From Pseudomonas sp. HOU2 (GTDB taxonomy: Bacteria > Pseudomonadota > Gammaproteobacteria > Pseudomonadales > Pseudomonadaceae), in NCBI RefSeq assembly GCF_040729435.1, contig NZ_CP160398.1, positions 5,127,001 to 5,191,000 of the forward strand: a stretch of DNA of 64,000 nucleotides, in the 5' to 3' direction. The notes beneath the pieces were generated by a model. The model saw nothing but the letters and a program-made list of their open reading frames with translations, made no database searches and was not told the origin of the DNA. Positions 40,667 through 50,750 of this stretch are shown here, piece by piece (positions within the stretch are counted from its first letter, which is position 1; each line of letters opens with the position of its first letter). The position numbers were made by a program, and so were the translations under genes.

Positions 40667-41251
40667 TCAACCGCGGGCCTCTTTGAACAGCACGGCGATG
40701 CCCGGATGATAATTGCCCGCTTCGCTGCGCAATTTGCGGTAGGCGTAGGGGAAATACCAGGCCACTGCGCAGCTATGTTCCTTTTGCAGGTCGTCGACCA
40801 TGTCCTGCAGTTCTTCGGGGCTGGCGCTGTGCTGGGCCTTTTGCGGGGCGACGAACAGGCAGCCGAGCTTGAGGTCGCTGGCAAAACTGATGCGTTTGGC
40901 ATCGCTGGTGATGTCCAGCAGGGTCTGGGTCAGGTTGAGATTGTTGACCCGCGGCCAGCGCTGGGTGGCCTGAAGGTAGGCGCGGTCTTCAGGCCCGGCA
41001 ATGAACAGATCGGCGCGGGCATTGCGCTCGCCGTCCTCGTTCTGCTTTCGGGTCGAGGTATCACAAAGGGTCACCAGCTCGGCCATCCATGCCGCCGCAG
41101 AGAGCAAGCCGAGATTGGCTTTCTCGTCATGCCAGTAAGGGGTGTCGTTGTCGCCGCGAATGGCGTTGTAGCGGTCGATACAGTCAAACCAGCGTTCGAG
41201 CATCGGGCGCAGGAATTCCAGGCGCGGGTTGCTGATGATCATGCCTTGCAT
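40667..41251 (-). CDS. protein of unknown function
   Basis: This 194-residue soluble protein has no signal peptide or membrane helix. It has tryptophans near the N-terminus (MLERWFDCIDRYNA, TPYWHDEKANLG) and a C-terminal segment with CAVAWYFPYAYRK. I do not recognise a family. I start it at the ATG at 41251, 9 bases after an AAGG; earlier ATGs are too close to it. It lies 68 bases downstream of the sugar dehydrogenase gene start and faces away from the cobalamin riboswitch. It is a normal-looking Pseudomonas gene by codon use. Confidence 0.75.
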   Translation of the reverse strand: MQGMIISNPRLEFLRPMLERWFDCIDRYNAIRGDNDTPYWHDEKANLGLLSAAAWMAELVTLCDTSTRKQNEDGERNARADLFIAGPEDRAYLQATQRWPRVNNLNLTQTLLDITSDAKRISFASDLKLGCLFVAPQKAQHSASPEELQDMVDDLQKEHSCAVAWYFPYAYRKLRSEAGNYHPGIAVLFKEARG

Positions 41252-41427
41252 CGTCATCATCCTTATTGTTGTGATGGGCTTTTTCGAGAAAAGCATGGCT
41301 CTTTGATATCATTTGTATCAGTGTGGCACAAGAATGGCGCCAGATAATTGATCGACGGCAGTTATTCGCCCGACGGCCCCCTCTTTAATTGACGCTCCAC
41401 CCCCAACCCTCTAACCTTCGCGGCTTG
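41252..41427. promoter_or_regulatory. promoter region between the unknown gene and the riboswitch
   Basis: This is the divergent gap that should hold the cob operon promoter and the promoter of the unknown gene. A locally AT-rich patch lies at 41270-41330 (TTTGATATCATTTGTATCAG). No full sigma-70 pair was assigned. Confidence 0.4.
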
Positions 41428-41640
41428 TTTCAGGTGCTCTGTGACGCGTGTCGACAGAGTGAAACAGGGAAGCCGGTGAGGGTTGTCTTCAGGTGAAGAA
41501 CGATCACGATCCCGGCGCTGCCCCCGCAACGGTAAATGAGTGAAAACTGCGCATTGAGCCACTGTGTCGACCGACGCGGGAAGGCGCGCAGTCTGGCGAT
41601 TCGCCGCTCATGAGCCCGGAGACCGGCCTGATCCATCCAG
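41428..41640 (+). ncRNA. cobalamin riboswitch
   Basis: The leader shows the known features of the adenosylcobalamin aptamer in order: GGTGCTCTGTGACGC at the start, GGGAAGCCGGTGAGGG, GCTGCCCCCGCAACGGTAA, GAGCCACTGTGTCG, CGGGAAGGCGCG, and GAGCCCGGAGACCGGCCTGA with the B12-box. It stands directly before cobO, and binding of B12 should lower expression of the operon. Confidence 0.95.
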
Positions 41641-41641
41641 C

Positions 41642-41671
41642 GGCATCACGGTGGGCGATGCCAGGCTTTTT
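41642..41671 (+). terminator. riboswitch expression platform (terminator)
   Basis: GGCATC-acggtgggc-GATGCC (41642-41662) is followed by AGGCTTTTTG. Its place directly after the aptamer suggests control by transcription termination. Confidence 0.7.
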
Positions 41672-41727
41672 GCCGTCTATTCTTGTGCCTGCCCGCCGTT
41701 ATCCAGCCTCAACGGAGAGCTCCCCTC

Positions 41728-42339
41728 ATGACCGATTCCCCCGAGCGCGACGAACGCCACCTGGCGCGTATGCAGCGTAAAAAAGCCGTGATCGACGAAC
41801 GCATCGCCAATTCGCCTGACGAGTGCGGCCTGGTGCTGGTGTTGACCGGCAATGGCAAAGGCAAAAGCAGCTCGGCGTTCGGCATGCTTGCCCGCGCCAT
41901 GGGCCATGGCATGCAGTGCGGCGTGGTGCAGTTCATCAAGGGCCGCAACAGCACTGGCGAGGAGCTGTTCTTCCGCCGCTTCCCTGAACAAGTGCGTTTT
42001 CACGTGATGGGCGAGGGCTTCACCTGGGAAACCCAGGATCGCCAGCGTGACATCGCCGCCGCCGAAGCCGCGTGGGCCGTGTCCCGCGAGCTGCTGCGTG
42101 ATCCGTCGATCGGCCTGGTGGTGCTGGATGAGCTGAACATCGCGCTCAAGCACGGCTACCTCGATCTGGATCAGGTGCTCAGCGATCTGCAGGCACGTCC
42201 GCCGATGCAACACGTGATCGTCACCGGTCGCGCGGCCAAGCCGGAAATGATCGAAATGGGCGATACCGTCACCGAAATGGGCATGCTCAAACACGCCTTC
42301 CAGGCCGGCATCAAAGCGCAGAAAGGCGTCGAACTTTGA
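41728..42339 (+). CDS. cobO: cob(I)yrinic acid a,c-diamide adenosyltransferase
   Basis: This 203-residue enzyme (CobO/BtuR/CobA type) transfers the adenosyl group from ATP to the corrinoid cobalt. The P-loop TGNGKGKSSSAF is at residues 40-51, and VVLDELNIALKHGYL holds the Walker-B-like acid. First gene of the operon, 57 bases after the riboswitch terminator. The start at 41728 fits the family. Its TGA overlaps the TTG start of cobB. Confidence 0.96.
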   Translation: MTDSPERDERHLARMQRKKAVIDERIANSPDECGLVLVLTGNGKGKSSSAFGMLARAMGHGMQCGVVQFIKGRNSTGEELFFRRFPEQVRFHVMGEGFTWETQDRQRDIAAAEAAWAVSRELLRDPSIGLVVLDELNIALKHGYLDLDQVLSDLQARPPMQHVIVTGRAAKPEMIEMGDTVTEMGMLKHAFQAGIKAQKGVEL

Positions 42340-43718
42340 ATCAACCACGTCACTGCCCGGCGGTACTGATCGCCGCGCCGGCCTCCGGTCAGGGCAAGAC
42401 CACCGTCACCGCCGCACTCGCGCGCTTGCATCGCAATCAGGGGCGCAAGGTGCGCGTGTTCAAGTGCGGCCCGGACTTCCTCGACCCGATGATTCTCGAG
42501 CGCGCCAGCGGTGCGCCGGTGTATCAACTGGACATGTGGATGGTCGGCGAGCAAGAAAGCCGCCGCCTGTTGTGGGAAGCCGCCGCCGAAGCCGATCTGA
42601 TCCTGATCGAAGGTGTGATGGGCCTGTTCGACGGCACGCCGTCCAGCGCTGATCTGGCGCGGCATTTCGGTGTGCCGGTGCTCGGCGTGATCGACGGCAC
42701 CGCCATGGCCCAGACCTTTGGCGCCCTGGCTTTGGGGCTGGCGCGTTATCAGCCGGACCTGCCGTTTGCCGGCGTGCTGGCCAACCGCGTCGGCACCTTG
42801 CGTCATGCGCAATTGCTCGAAGGCAGCCTCACCGAAGGCTTGCGCTGGTACGGCGCGCTGTCCCGGGAAACCGGGATCGAGTTGCCGAGCCGGCACCTAG
42901 GTCTGGTGCAGGCCAGCGAACTGAATGACCTCGACCTGCGTCTCGATGCCGCCGCCGAAGCCTTGGCCAGCAGTTGCGAGGTAGCGCTGCCACCTGCCGT
43001 GGAATTCGCCGCGCCTGAAATGATTCCTGCCGAACCGCTGCTCGACGGTGTGCGCATTGCCGTCGCTCGCGACGAAGCCTTTGCCTTCACCTACGGCGCC
43101 AGCCTCGACCTGCTGCGGGCGATGGGCGCCGAGTTGAGCTTCTTCTCGCCGATCCGCGATACGCAGTTGCCCGAAGCCGACAGTCTGTATCTGCCCGGTG
43201 GCTACCCGGAATTGCACCACGTCGCGTTATCGCAAAACACCGCGATGCTCGATGCGATCCGTACGCACCACGCCGCCGGTAAACCGCTGCTCGCCGAGTG
43301 CGGCGGCATGCTCTATCTGCTCGACGCGTTGACCGATGTCGACGGCACCCGCGCCGAACTGGTCGGCCTGCTGCGCGGTGAGGCGGTGATGCAAAAACGT
43401 CTGGCGGCACTGGCGCTGCAAGCGGTGGATTTGCCGGAAGGTTCGTTGCGCGGTCACACCTATCATCATTCCCTGACCAGCACCGAACTGACCCCGATTG
43501 CCCGGGGCATCAGCCCCAATGGCGGGCGCGGGGCCGAAGCGGTTTATCGGGAAGGGCGGATGACCGCGTCTTACGTGCATTTCTACTTTCCGTCGAATCC
43601 GACGGCGATTGCTGCATTGTTAGCGCCAGATCTCGAGGCCGCCTTCGCGAGCAAGCTCGCTCCCACATTGGATCACCTAACCCCTGTGGGAGCGAGCCTG
43701 CTCGCGAAGAGGCCATGA
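42336..43718 (+). CDS. cobB: cobyrinic acid a,c-diamide synthase
   Basis: This 460-residue enzyme amidates the a and c side chains of cobyrinic acid with glutamine and ATP. It has an N-terminal synthetase P-loop (APASGQGKTTV, about residues 12-22) and a C-terminal glutamine amidotransferase domain with Cys322 in LLAECGGMLY and the histidine in GHTYHHS. It starts at a TTG that overlaps the cobO stop. The last 25 residues or so (436-460, ending [10 protein letters not shown]) are encoded by a REPIN, not by conserved cobB sequence, so the protein has an extra tail. The stop overlaps the bluB start (ATGA). Confidence 0.95.
   Translation: MNQPRHCPAVLIAAPASGQGKTTVTAALARLHRNQGRKVRVFKCGPDFLDPMILERASGAPVYQLDMWMVGEQESRRLLWEAAAEADLILIEGVMGLFDGTPSSADLARHFGVPVLGVIDGTAMAQTFGALALGLARYQPDLPFAGVLANRVGTLRHAQLLEGSLTEGLRWYGALSRETGIELPSRHLGLVQASELNDLDLRLDAAAEALASSCEVALPPAVEFAAPEMIPAEPLLDGVRIAVARDEAFAFTYGASLDLLRAMGAELSFFSPIRDTQLPEADSLYLPGGYPELHHVALSQNTAMLDAIRTHHAAGKPLLAECGGMLYLLDALTDVDGTRAELVGLLRGEAVMQKRLAALALQAVDLPEGSLRGHTYHHSLTSTELTPIARGISPNGGRGAEAVYREGRMTASYVHFYFPSNPTAIAALLAPDLEAAFASKLAPTLDHLTPVGASLLAKRP
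43642..43712. repeat. REPIN inside the 3' end of cobB, class B
   Basis: CTTCGCGAGCAAGCTCGCTC and GAGCGAGCCTGCTCGCGAAG are near-perfect inverse arms with a short loop. The element lies wholly within the cobB reading frame, which stays open through both arms and ends 6 bases after it. Confidence 0.92.
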
Positions 43719-44365
43719 CCGACAACGCCTATTCCGAGGCCGAACGCGCAGCCGTCTACCGAGCCATCGCCGAACGCCGCGACATGCGCCACTTCACCGG
43801 CGGCACGGTCGAACCGGAGCTGCTGCGCCGCCTGCTCGAAGCCGCGCATCAGGCGCCCAGCGTCGGCCTGATGCAGCCGTGGCGCTTCATCCGCATCAGC
43901 GATCGCGCCTTGCGCGGGCAGATCCAGAACCTCGTCGAAGAAGAGCGCATCCGCACCGCCGAGGCCCTCGGCGAGCGCAGTGACGAGTTCATGAAGCTCA
44001 AGGTCGAAGGCATCAACGACTGCGCCGAAGTGCTGGTCGCGGCGCTGATGGACGATCGTGAAAAACACATTTTCGGCCGCCGCACGTTGCCGGAAATGGA
44101 CATGGCCTCGCTGTCCTGTGCGATCCAGAATCTGTGGCTGGCGGCCCGTGCCGAAGGACTGGGCATGGGTTGGGTCTCGCTGTTCGAACCGCAGGCACTG
44201 GCCGATCTGCTGCAGCTGCCGGTCGGGGCCAAACCGCTGGCGGTGTTGTGTCTGGGGCCGGTCGAGGCATTCTATCCGGCGCCGATGCTGGTACTCGAAG
44301 GGTGGGCGCAGGCGCGGCCGCTCAATGAGTTGCTGTACGAAAATTATTGGGGAGTGAATCAATGA
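43715..44365 (+). CDS. bluB: 5,6-dimethylbenzimidazole synthase
   Basis: This 216-residue flavin-destructase cleaves FMN to make the lower ligand of B12. Typical stretches are [14 protein letters not shown] near the N-terminus, [17 protein letters not shown] and GMGWVSLF. The start ATG at 43715 overlaps the cobB stop, and the AAGAGG that serves as SD lies in the REPIN arm. Presence of BluB means the cell can make its own DMB aerobically. Confidence 0.95.
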   Translation: MTDNAYSEAERAAVYRAIAERRDMRHFTGGTVEPELLRRLLEAAHQAPSVGLMQPWRFIRISDRALRGQIQNLVEEERIRTAEALGERSDEFMKLKVEGINDCAEVLVAALMDDREKHIFGRRTLPEMDMASLSCAIQNLWLAARAEGLGMGWVSLFEPQALADLLQLPVGAKPLAVLCLGPVEAFYPAPMLVLEGWAQARPLNELLYENYWGVNQ

Positions 44366-45270
44366 GTGTGGCGTTGTTGAGTGTCGCCGCGGTTGCGCTG
44401 GATGCGCTGCTGGGTGAACCGAAACGCTGGCATCCGCTGGTGGCGTTCGGCAATTTTGCCGGGCGCATCGAGCGCCGTTTCAACGCGGGCGGGCGCGGCT
44501 GGCGCAGTCACGGGGTCACCGCGTGGGTGATCGCGGTGCTGCCGCTGACGCTGCTCGCCACGGCGTTTTCCTGGGCGCCGTATATGGGCTGGATCGTCGA
44601 GATTCTGGCGCTGTATTGCGCCCTCGGCATGCGCAGCCTCGGCGAACACGTCGAGCCCGTGGCCAAAGCCCTGCGCAGTGATGATCTGGAAGAAGCACGC
44701 AAGCGTGTTGGCTATCTGGTCAGCCGCCAGACCAGCGAACTGGACAGCACCGCTGTTGCGCGCGCGGCCACCGAGTCGGTACTGGAGAACGGCAGTGACG
44801 CGGTGTTCGCCGCGCTGTTCTGGTTTGTCGTGGCCGGTGCGCCGGGGGTGGTGCTTTATCGCCTGAGCAACACGCTCGACGCGATGTGGGGCTATCGCAA
44901 CGAGCGCTTCGAGCGCTTCGGCTGGTGCGCGGCAAAGATCGACGACGTGCTCAACTACATTCCGGCCCGGCTGGTGGCGCTGACCTACGCGCTGCTGGGC
45001 AACACCCGGCTTGCATGGAAATGCTGGCGCAGCCAGGGCCCGCAATGGGACAGCCCGAATGCCGGTCCAGTGATGGCGGCCGGTGCCGGCGCGTTGAATG
45101 TCGAACTGGGCGGCCCGGCGATCTATCACGGCGAACTGCACGAGCGTCCGCAACTGGGCGAAGGTCCGCCGGCGGATGCCGATTCGATTGATCGCGGCTG
45201 GCAATTGGTCCAGCGCGGGGTATGGTTATGGCTGCTGATTCTCTGCGTGGGGGCTGAATTCTATGCTTGA
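44362..45270 (+). CDS. cobD: adenosylcobinamide-phosphate synthase
   Basis: This 302-residue inner-membrane enzyme (CbiB in the Salmonella scheme) joins aminopropanol phosphate to adenosylcobyric acid. The N-terminal [20 protein letters not shown] is the family signature, and four or more membrane helices follow. [20 protein letters not shown] and [13 protein letters not shown] are conserved blocks. The start at 44362 overlaps the bluB stop (ATGA), with GGGGAGTG as SD. Confidence 0.94.
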   Translation: MSVALLSVAAVALDALLGEPKRWHPLVAFGNFAGRIERRFNAGGRGWRSHGVTAWVIAVLPLTLLATAFSWAPYMGWIVEILALYCALGMRSLGEHVEPVAKALRSDDLEEARKRVGYLVSRQTSELDSTAVARAATESVLENGSDAVFAALFWFVVAGAPGVVLYRLSNTLDAMWGYRNERFERFGWCAAKIDDVLNYIPARLVALTYALLGNTRLAWKCWRSQGPQWDSPNAGPVMAAGAGALNVELGGPAIYHGELHERPQLGEGPPADADSIDRGWQLVQRGVWLWLLILCVGAEFYA

Positions 45271-46255
45271 GCACGGTGGCCGGCTGCGCAAGGCTGCACT
45301 CGATTACGGGATTGCCGAAGCCGACTGGCTCGATCTGTCCAGCGGCCTCGCCCCTTGGCCGTTTGAGGTGCCGCCTATTCCGTTGCGCGCCTGGGCACGT
45401 TTGCCGGAAACCGACGACGGCCTGGAACAGGCTGCGTGCGATTACTACGGCGCCTCGCAGGTGCTGCCGGTGGCCGGTTCGCAGATGGCGATCCAGTTGC
45501 TGCCGCGTTTGCGCCGCGCCGGCAAGGTCGGAGTGTTGTCGCCATGTTATGCCGAGCACGCCGAGGCCTGGCGGCGCAGTGGTTACATCGTGCGCGAAGT
45601 GCTGGAGCAGGAAGTCGAATTCTTTCTCGACAGCCTCGACGTGCTGGTGGTGGTCAATCCGAACAACCCCACCGGCCTGAGCCTGACCCCGGCGCGGCTG
45701 CTCGACTGGCACGCGCGGCTGGCTCAGCGTGGCGGCTGGCTGGTGGTCGATGAAGCGTTCATGGACAACACGCCGCAGCTGAGTCTGGCGCCGCATGCCC
45801 ACCAGATCGGATTGATTGTGCTGCGTTCGTTCGGCAAGTTTTTCGGTCTGGCCGGGGTGCGTCTGGGCTTTGTGCTGGCCGAGCGCAAGTTGCTCAGATT
45901 GCTCGCGGAACAGGTCGGACCCTGGGCGGTCAGCGGGCCGACGCGGGTGCTCGGTCAGGCCTGCCTGCAAGACACCGAAGCGCATACCCGGCAACGTATT
46001 CGCAGCGACGAGGCCAGCGAACGTCTGGCGCTGTTGCTGGAGCGCTACGGCTTCAAACCCCACGGTGGTTGCGCGCTGTTTCAGTGGCTGATCACCGAAC
46101 ACGCGGCGGCGCTGCACGAATTCATGGCCCGACGCGGCATCCTTCTGCGCATCTTCACCCACAACAGCAGCCTGCGTTTTGGCCTGCCTGCCAACGCCGC
46201 TGAAGAGGCGCGCCTCGAACAGGCGCTGCAAGCTTTCGCCAAGGAAATCCAATGA
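45263..46255 (+). CDS. cobC: threonine-phosphate decarboxylase
   Basis: This 330-residue PLP enzyme of the aminotransferase fold makes (R)-1-amino-2-propanol phosphate from threonine phosphate, which CobD uses. The PLP lysine is Lys192 in [29 protein letters not shown] and DEAFMD also fit. It overlaps cobD by 8 bases and cobQ by 4. Confidence 0.94.
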   Translation: MLEHGGRLRKAALDYGIAEADWLDLSSGLAPWPFEVPPIPLRAWARLPETDDGLEQAACDYYGASQVLPVAGSQMAIQLLPRLRRAGKVGVLSPCYAEHAEAWRRSGYIVREVLEQEVEFFLDSLDVLVVVNPNNPTGLSLTPARLLDWHARLAQRGGWLVVDEAFMDNTPQLSLAPHAHQIGLIVLRSFGKFFGLAGVRLGFVLAERKLLRLLAEQVGPWAVSGPTRVLGQACLQDTEAHTRQRIRSDEASERLALLLERYGFKPHGGCALFQWLITEHAAALHEFMARRGILLRIFTHNSSLRFGLPANAAEEARLEQALQAFAKEIQ

Positions 46256-47703
46256 CAACCTTGATGGTTCAGGGCACCACCTCCGATGCCGGTAAAAGCA
46301 CGCTGGTGACGGCGCTGTGCCGCTGGGCCACCCGTCAGGGCGTGGCAGTGGTGCCGTTCAAACCGCAGAACATGGCGCTCAACAGCGCGGTGACCGCCGA
46401 CGGCGGCGAGATCGGCCGGGCGCAAGCGGTGCAGGCGCAAGCCGCGCATCTCGAACCGCACACCGACATGAACCCGGTGTTGCTCAAGCCCAACAGCGAC
46501 ACCGGCGCGCAGGTAATCATCCATGGCCGCGCGGTCACCAGCATGAACGCGGTGGCGTATCACGACTACAAAGCCATCGCCATGCAAGCGGTGCTCGCGT
46601 CGCACGAGCGGCTCAGCGCGGCGTATCCGCTGGTGATGGTCGAAGGCGCTGGCTCGCCGGCCGAGATCAATCTGCGTGCCGGGGACATCGCCAACATGGG
46701 CTTTGCCGAGGCGGTGGATTGCCCGGTGCTGCTGATTGCCGACATTAATCGCGGCGGGGTGTTTGCGCATCTGGTCGGCACCCTTGAGTTGCTGTCGCCG
46801 AGCGAACAGGCGCGGGTCAAAGGCTTCATCATCAACCGCTTTCGCGGCGACATTGCTTTGCTGCAACCGGGCCTCGACTGGCTGCAACAGCGCACCGGCA
46901 AACCGGTGGTCGGTGTGCTGCCGTACGTGATGGATCTGCACCTGGAAGCCGAGGACGGCATCGATCAGCGCCAGACCGACAAGGCCGAGCAAGTGCTGAA
47001 AGTGGTGGTGCCGGTGCTGCCGCGCATCAGCAACCACACCGACTTCGATCCGCTGCGTCTGCATCCGCAGGTCGATCTGCAATTCATCGGCCCGGGGCAG
47101 GCGATTCCTGCCGCCGACCTGATCATCCTGCCGGGCTCGAAAAGCGTGCGCAGCGACCTCGCGTATCTGCGCGCCAACGGCTGGGACGCAGCGATCAATC
47201 GGCACTTGCGTTACGGCGGCAAGTTGCTGGGGATCTGCGGCGGTCTGCAGATGCTCGGCGAGCAGGTGCACGATCCGCTGGGTCTGGAAGGCGCGCCGGG
47301 TTCGAGTGTCGGTCTGGGTTTGCTGGCGTTCGAAACCACGCTGGAAGCCGAGAAGCAATTGCGCAATGTCCGTGGGCATCTGGCGCTGGAAAACGCTGAG
47401 GTCAGTGGCTATGAAATCCATGCGGGCGTGACGGTGGGGCTGGCGCTGGAGAACGCTGCGGTGCATCTGGATGACGGTCGTTGCGACGGCGCGATGAGTC
47501 TGGACGGGCAGGTGTTCGGCACTTATCTGCACGGCTTGTTCGAGTCGCCGCAAGCCAGTGCCGCGTTGCTGCGCTGGGCCGGGTTGAGCGATGTGCAGGA
47601 GGTGGATTACCACGGCTTGCGCGAGCGCGATATCGAGCGGCTGGCGGATCTGGTGGAGCAGCATCTGGATACCGGGCTGCTGCGTCAGCTCTGCGGGATT
47701 TGA
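46252..47703 (+). CDS. cobQ: cobyric acid synthase
   Basis: This 483-residue enzyme amidates positions b, d, e and g. The P-loop [14 protein letters not shown] is at about residues 7-20; the amidotransferase half has Cys329 in [10 protein letters not shown] and the histidine of TYLHGLFES. Length is normal. The start overlaps the cobC stop (ATGA). A REPIN follows. Confidence 0.96.
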   Translation: MTTLMVQGTTSDAGKSTLVTALCRWATRQGVAVVPFKPQNMALNSAVTADGGEIGRAQAVQAQAAHLEPHTDMNPVLLKPNSDTGAQVIIHGRAVTSMNAVAYHDYKAIAMQAVLASHERLSAAYPLVMVEGAGSPAEINLRAGDIANMGFAEAVDCPVLLIADINRGGVFAHLVGTLELLSPSEQARVKGFIINRFRGDIALLQPGLDWLQQRTGKPVVGVLPYVMDLHLEAEDGIDQRQTDKAEQVLKVVVPVLPRISNHTDFDPLRLHPQVDLQFIGPGQAIPAADLIILPGSKSVRSDLAYLRANGWDAAINRHLRYGGKLLGICGGLQMLGEQVHDPLGLEGAPGSSVGLGLLAFETTLEAEKQLRNVRGHLALENAEVSGYEIHAGVTVGLALENAAVHLDDGRCDGAMSLDGQVFGTYLHGLFESPQASAALLRWAGLSDVQEVDYHGLRERDIERLADLVEQHLDTGLLRQLCGI

Positions 47704-47714
47704 GCGGCCTGTCC

Positions 47715-47818
47715 AGGCCCCATCGCTGGCAAGCCAGCTCCCACAGGGTTCGATGTCGGATACATATTTTGTGAACACAGCTGAACCCTGTGGGAGCGGG
47801 CTTGCCCGCGAAGGGGCC
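47715..47818. repeat. REPIN between cobQ and cobP, class A
   Basis: The arms GCTGGCAAGCCAGCTCCCAC and GTGGGAGCGGGCTTGCCCGC face each other, with outer AGGCCCC/GGGGCC also paired. It is the only long gap in the operon (148 bases) and could alter expression of cobP and later genes. Confidence 0.88.
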
Positions 47819-47851
47819 GGTGATCTCACTAAACTTTTTCTGGATAAAAAA

Positions 47852-48373
47852 ATGCTCCAACTGATCCTCGGCGGCGCCCGCTCCGGCAAAAGTCGCCTGG
47901 CGGAAAAACTCGCCAGCGACAGCCATCTGGCGGTCACTTACATCGCCACCAGCCAACCGCTGGACGGCGAAATGAACGCGCGCGTCGCCCATCACCGCGC
48001 CCGGCGTCCGGCCGAATGGGCGCTGATCGAAGAGCCGCTGGAACTGGCCCGCGTCCTGCGTGAAAACGCCAGTGCCGAGCGTTGCCTGCTGGTGGATTGC
48101 CTGACCCTGTGGCTGACCAATCTGCTGATGCTCGATGACGCCGCGCGTCTCGCCGCCGAGCGCGAAGCCCTGCTGGACTGCCTGGCGTCATTGCCGGGAG
48201 AAATCATTTTTGTCAGCAACGAGACCGGAATGGGTGTCGTGCCGCTGGGCGAATTGACTCGCCGCTACGTCGATGAAGCCGGTTGGCTGCATCAAGCTCT
48301 GGCCGAGCGTTGTCAGCGAGTCGTTCTGACCGTCGCCGGCCTGCCCCTGACCCTGAAAGGACCTGCGTTATGA
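47852..48373 (+). CDS. cobP: adenosylcobinamide kinase / guanylyltransferase
   Basis: This 173-residue bifunctional enzyme (CobU in Salmonella) phosphorylates adenosylcobinamide and then transfers GMP. The P-loop GGARSGKS is at residues 7-14; [10 protein letters not shown] carries the guanylylated histidine. The start codon at 47852 has no good SD (GGATAAAAAAATG), unlike the other genes of the operon, and the open frame runs back into the REPIN. The stop overlaps the cobT start. Confidence 0.94.
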   Translation: MLQLILGGARSGKSRLAEKLASDSHLAVTYIATSQPLDGEMNARVAHHRARRPAEWALIEEPLELARVLRENASAERCLLVDCLTLWLTNLLMLDDAARLAAEREALLDCLASLPGEIIFVSNETGMGVVPLGELTRRYVDEAGWLHQALAERCQRVVLTVAGLPLTLKGPAL

Positions 48374-49425
48374 CCCAAGCGTGGTGGTTGAACCCGTGCC
48401 AATCCGTGAGTGCCGAGATCGTTGAGCAAGCGGCGGCGCGCCAGCAACAACTGACCAAACCAGCCGGCTCCCTCGGTCGCCTCGAAAGCGTGGCGGTGCA
48501 ACTCGCCGGGTTGCAGGGGCAGATCAAGCCGACGCTGGAGCAGGTCTGGATCGCGATTTTTGCCGGTGATCATGGCGTGGTCGCGGAAGGCGTTTCGGCG
48601 TTCCCGCAGGAAGTCACCGGGCAGATGTTGCTGAACTTTGTCAGCGGCGGTGCGGCGATCAGCGTGTTGGCGCGGCAGCTCGATGCGCAGCTGGAAGTGG
48701 TCGATCTGGGCACCGTGACTCCGACGTTGAATCTGCCGGGTGTGCGTCATCTGAACATCGGCCCGGGCACGGCGAATTTCGCCAAGGGCGCGGCGATGAC
48801 CCAGGCACAGGGCGAACTCGCGTTGCAGGCCGGTCGCGACAGCGTGCTACGCGCCAAAGCGGCTGGCGCGCAGTTGTTCATCGGCGGCGAAATGGGCATC
48901 GGCAACACCACTGCCGCCAGTGCGCTGGCGTGTGCCTTGCTCGACTGCCCGGTGGCGCATCTGACCGGTCCCGGCACCGGGTTGAACGCCGAAGGCGTCA
49001 GCCATAAAGCACAAGTGATCGAGCGCGCACTGGCGCTGCACGCGGCACAGCGCGGCGATGCGTTGCAAACCCTGTTCAACCTCGGCGGTTTTGAAATCGC
49101 TGCACTGGTCGGCGCGTACCTGGCCTGTGCCCAGGAAGGCGTCGCGGTGCTGGTCGACGGCTTTATCTGCACGGTCGCCGCGTTGGTCGCGGTGCGGCTG
49201 AACCCGGCCTGCCGCGAGTGGCTGCTGTTCGGTCATCGTGGCGCCGAGCCGGGCCATCGTCATGTGCTGGAAACCCTTAACGCCGAACCGTTGCTGGAGC
49301 TCGGCCTGCGTTTGGGCGAGGGCAGCGGGGCGGCGTTGGCCGTGCCGCTGTTGCGTCTGGCCTGTGACCTTCACGGGCAGATGGCGACGTTCGCCGAAGC
49401 CGCGGTGGCGGATCGTCCGGCATGA
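48370..49425 (+). CDS. cobT: nicotinate-nucleotide-DMB phosphoribosyltransferase
   Basis: This 351-residue enzyme activates 5,6-dimethylbenzimidazole to alpha-ribazole phosphate (CobU in the P. denitrificans naming). Motifs: [38 protein letters not shown] and the C-terminal [16 protein letters not shown]. The start at 48370 overlaps the cobP stop (ATGA) and has an AAAGGA SD. Confidence 0.96.
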   Translation: MTQAWWLNPCQSVSAEIVEQAAARQQQLTKPAGSLGRLESVAVQLAGLQGQIKPTLEQVWIAIFAGDHGVVAEGVSAFPQEVTGQMLLNFVSGGAAISVLARQLDAQLEVVDLGTVTPTLNLPGVRHLNIGPGTANFAKGAAMTQAQGELALQAGRDSVLRAKAAGAQLFIGGEMGIGNTTAASALACALLDCPVAHLTGPGTGLNAEGVSHKAQVIERALALHAAQRGDALQTLFNLGGFEIAALVGAYLACAQEGVAVLVDGFICTVAALVAVRLNPACREWLLFGHRGAEPGHRHVLETLNAEPLLELGLRLGEGSGAALAVPLLRLACDLHGQMATFAEAAVADRPA

Positions 49426-49997
49426 CCTTGCGTCTGGACCTGCTGCGCCACGGTGAGACTGAGCTGGGCGGCGGTTTGCGCGGCAGCCTCGATGATGCGC
49501 TCACCGAAAAAGGCTGGGCACAGATGCGTGCCGCCGTGGTGGCGGGCGGGCCATGGGATCGATTGATCAGCTCGCCGCTGCAGCGTTGTGCGCGGTTTGC
49601 CGCCGAGCTGGGTGAGCAACTGAATCTGCCGGTTCATTTGGACAAGGATCTGCAAGAACTGCATTTCGGCGCCTGGGAAGGGCAGAGCGCGGCGGCACTG
49701 ATGGAGACCGATGCCGAGGCGCTGGGGCTGTTCTGGGCCGATCCATATGCCTTCACGCCACCACAGGGTGAGCCGGTCAGCGATTTTGCTGAACGTGTGC
49801 TGGGCGCGGTTGCGCGGTTGCATCAGGCCTATGCCGGTGAACGTGTTTTGTTGATCAGTCATGGCGGCGTGATGCGCCTGTTGCTGGCGCAGGCGCGTGG
49901 CCTGCCGCGTGAGCAGTTGCTCACTGTCGAAGTCGCGCATGCTTCGCTGTTTGCGCTCAGCATCGAAGCCGATGGCGTGCTCAAGGAAGGTCACTGA
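49422..49997 (+). CDS. histidine phosphatase, probable alpha-ribazole phosphatase
   Basis: This 191-residue protein of the phosphoglycerate-mutase-like family has the catalytic RHGET at residues 9-13 (phospho-histidine His10) and a second histidine in [11 protein letters not shown]. Its place between cobT and cobS supports alpha-ribazole-5'-phosphate as substrate (CobC of Salmonella). I leave the symbol blank because cobC is used for the decarboxylase at 45263. Confidence 0.88.
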   Translation: MTLRLDLLRHGETELGGGLRGSLDDALTEKGWAQMRAAVVAGGPWDRLISSPLQRCARFAAELGEQLNLPVHLDKDLQELHFGAWEGQSAAALMETDAEALGLFWADPYAFTPPQGEPVSDFAERVLGAVARLHQAYAGERVLLISHGGVMRLLLAQARGLPREQLLTVEVAHASLFALSIEADGVLKEGH

Positions 49998-49998
49998 G

Positions 49999-50730
49999 AT
50001 GCTGCCACTGTGGATCGCCCTGCAATTTCTCAGCAGCTTGCCGATTCGCCTGCCGGGGATGCCCGAACCTGATCAGCTCGGCCGTTCGCTGCTGTTTTAT
50101 CCGCTGGTGGGGCTGCTGTTCGGGCTGATCCTCTGGGCAATCAATCTGGCATTGGCGGGTGCGCCGTTGTTGCTGCATGCGGCGCTGTTGCTGACGGGGT
50201 GGGTGCTGCTCAGCGGCGCGCTGCACCTCGATGGACTGGCCGACAGCGCCGACGCCTGGCTCGGTGGTTTCGGTGATCGCGAGCGCACGCTGACCATCAT
50301 GAAGGATCCGCGCAGCGGGCCGATTGCGGTGGTGACGCTGGTGTTGGTGTTGCTGCTGAAGTTCTGCGCGTTGCTGGCGCTGATCGAGCAGGGGCATGCA
50401 GTGATGTTGATCATCTTGCCACTGCTGGGGCGCGCGGCGTTGCTGGGGCTGTTTCTGACCACGCCGTATGTGCGGGCGGGTGGGTTGGGGCAGGCGTTGG
50501 CTGATCATCTGCCGCGTCGGGCGGGTTGGTGGGTGCTTGTGGCGAGTGCGCTGGGTTGTTTGTTGGTCGGCGGGGTGAAAGCGATTGTTGCGCTGGTTGT
50601 CGCGTTCGTCGGGTTTGTCTGGCTACGGCACGTGATGATGCGGCGGTTGGGCGGGACCACGGGTGATACGGCGGGGGCGTTGCTGGAATTGCTGGAGATG
50701 GCAGTGCTGGTTGGGGTGGTGTTGGTCTGA
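49999..50730 (+). CDS. cobS: adenosylcobinamide-GDP ribazoletransferase
   Basis: This 243-residue inner-membrane enzyme (CobV in the other naming) joins GDP-cobinamide and alpha-ribazole (phosphate) in the last assembly step. GALHLDGLADSADAWLGG is the signature, followed by KDPRSGP and five or so membrane helices. It starts 2 bases after the phosphatase stop with AAGG in the upstream gene. Last gene of the operon. Confidence 0.94.
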   Translation: MLPLWIALQFLSSLPIRLPGMPEPDQLGRSLLFYPLVGLLFGLILWAINLALAGAPLLLHAALLLTGWVLLSGALHLDGLADSADAWLGGFGDRERTLTIMKDPRSGPIAVVTLVLVLLLKFCALLALIEQGHAVMLIILPLLGRAALLGLFLTTPYVRAGGLGQALADHLPRRAGWWVLVASALGCLLVGGVKAIVALVVAFVGFVWLRHVMMRRLGGTTGDTAGALLELLEMAVLVGVVLV

Positions 50731-50750
50731 ATACTTATGTTGCCTGGTCT

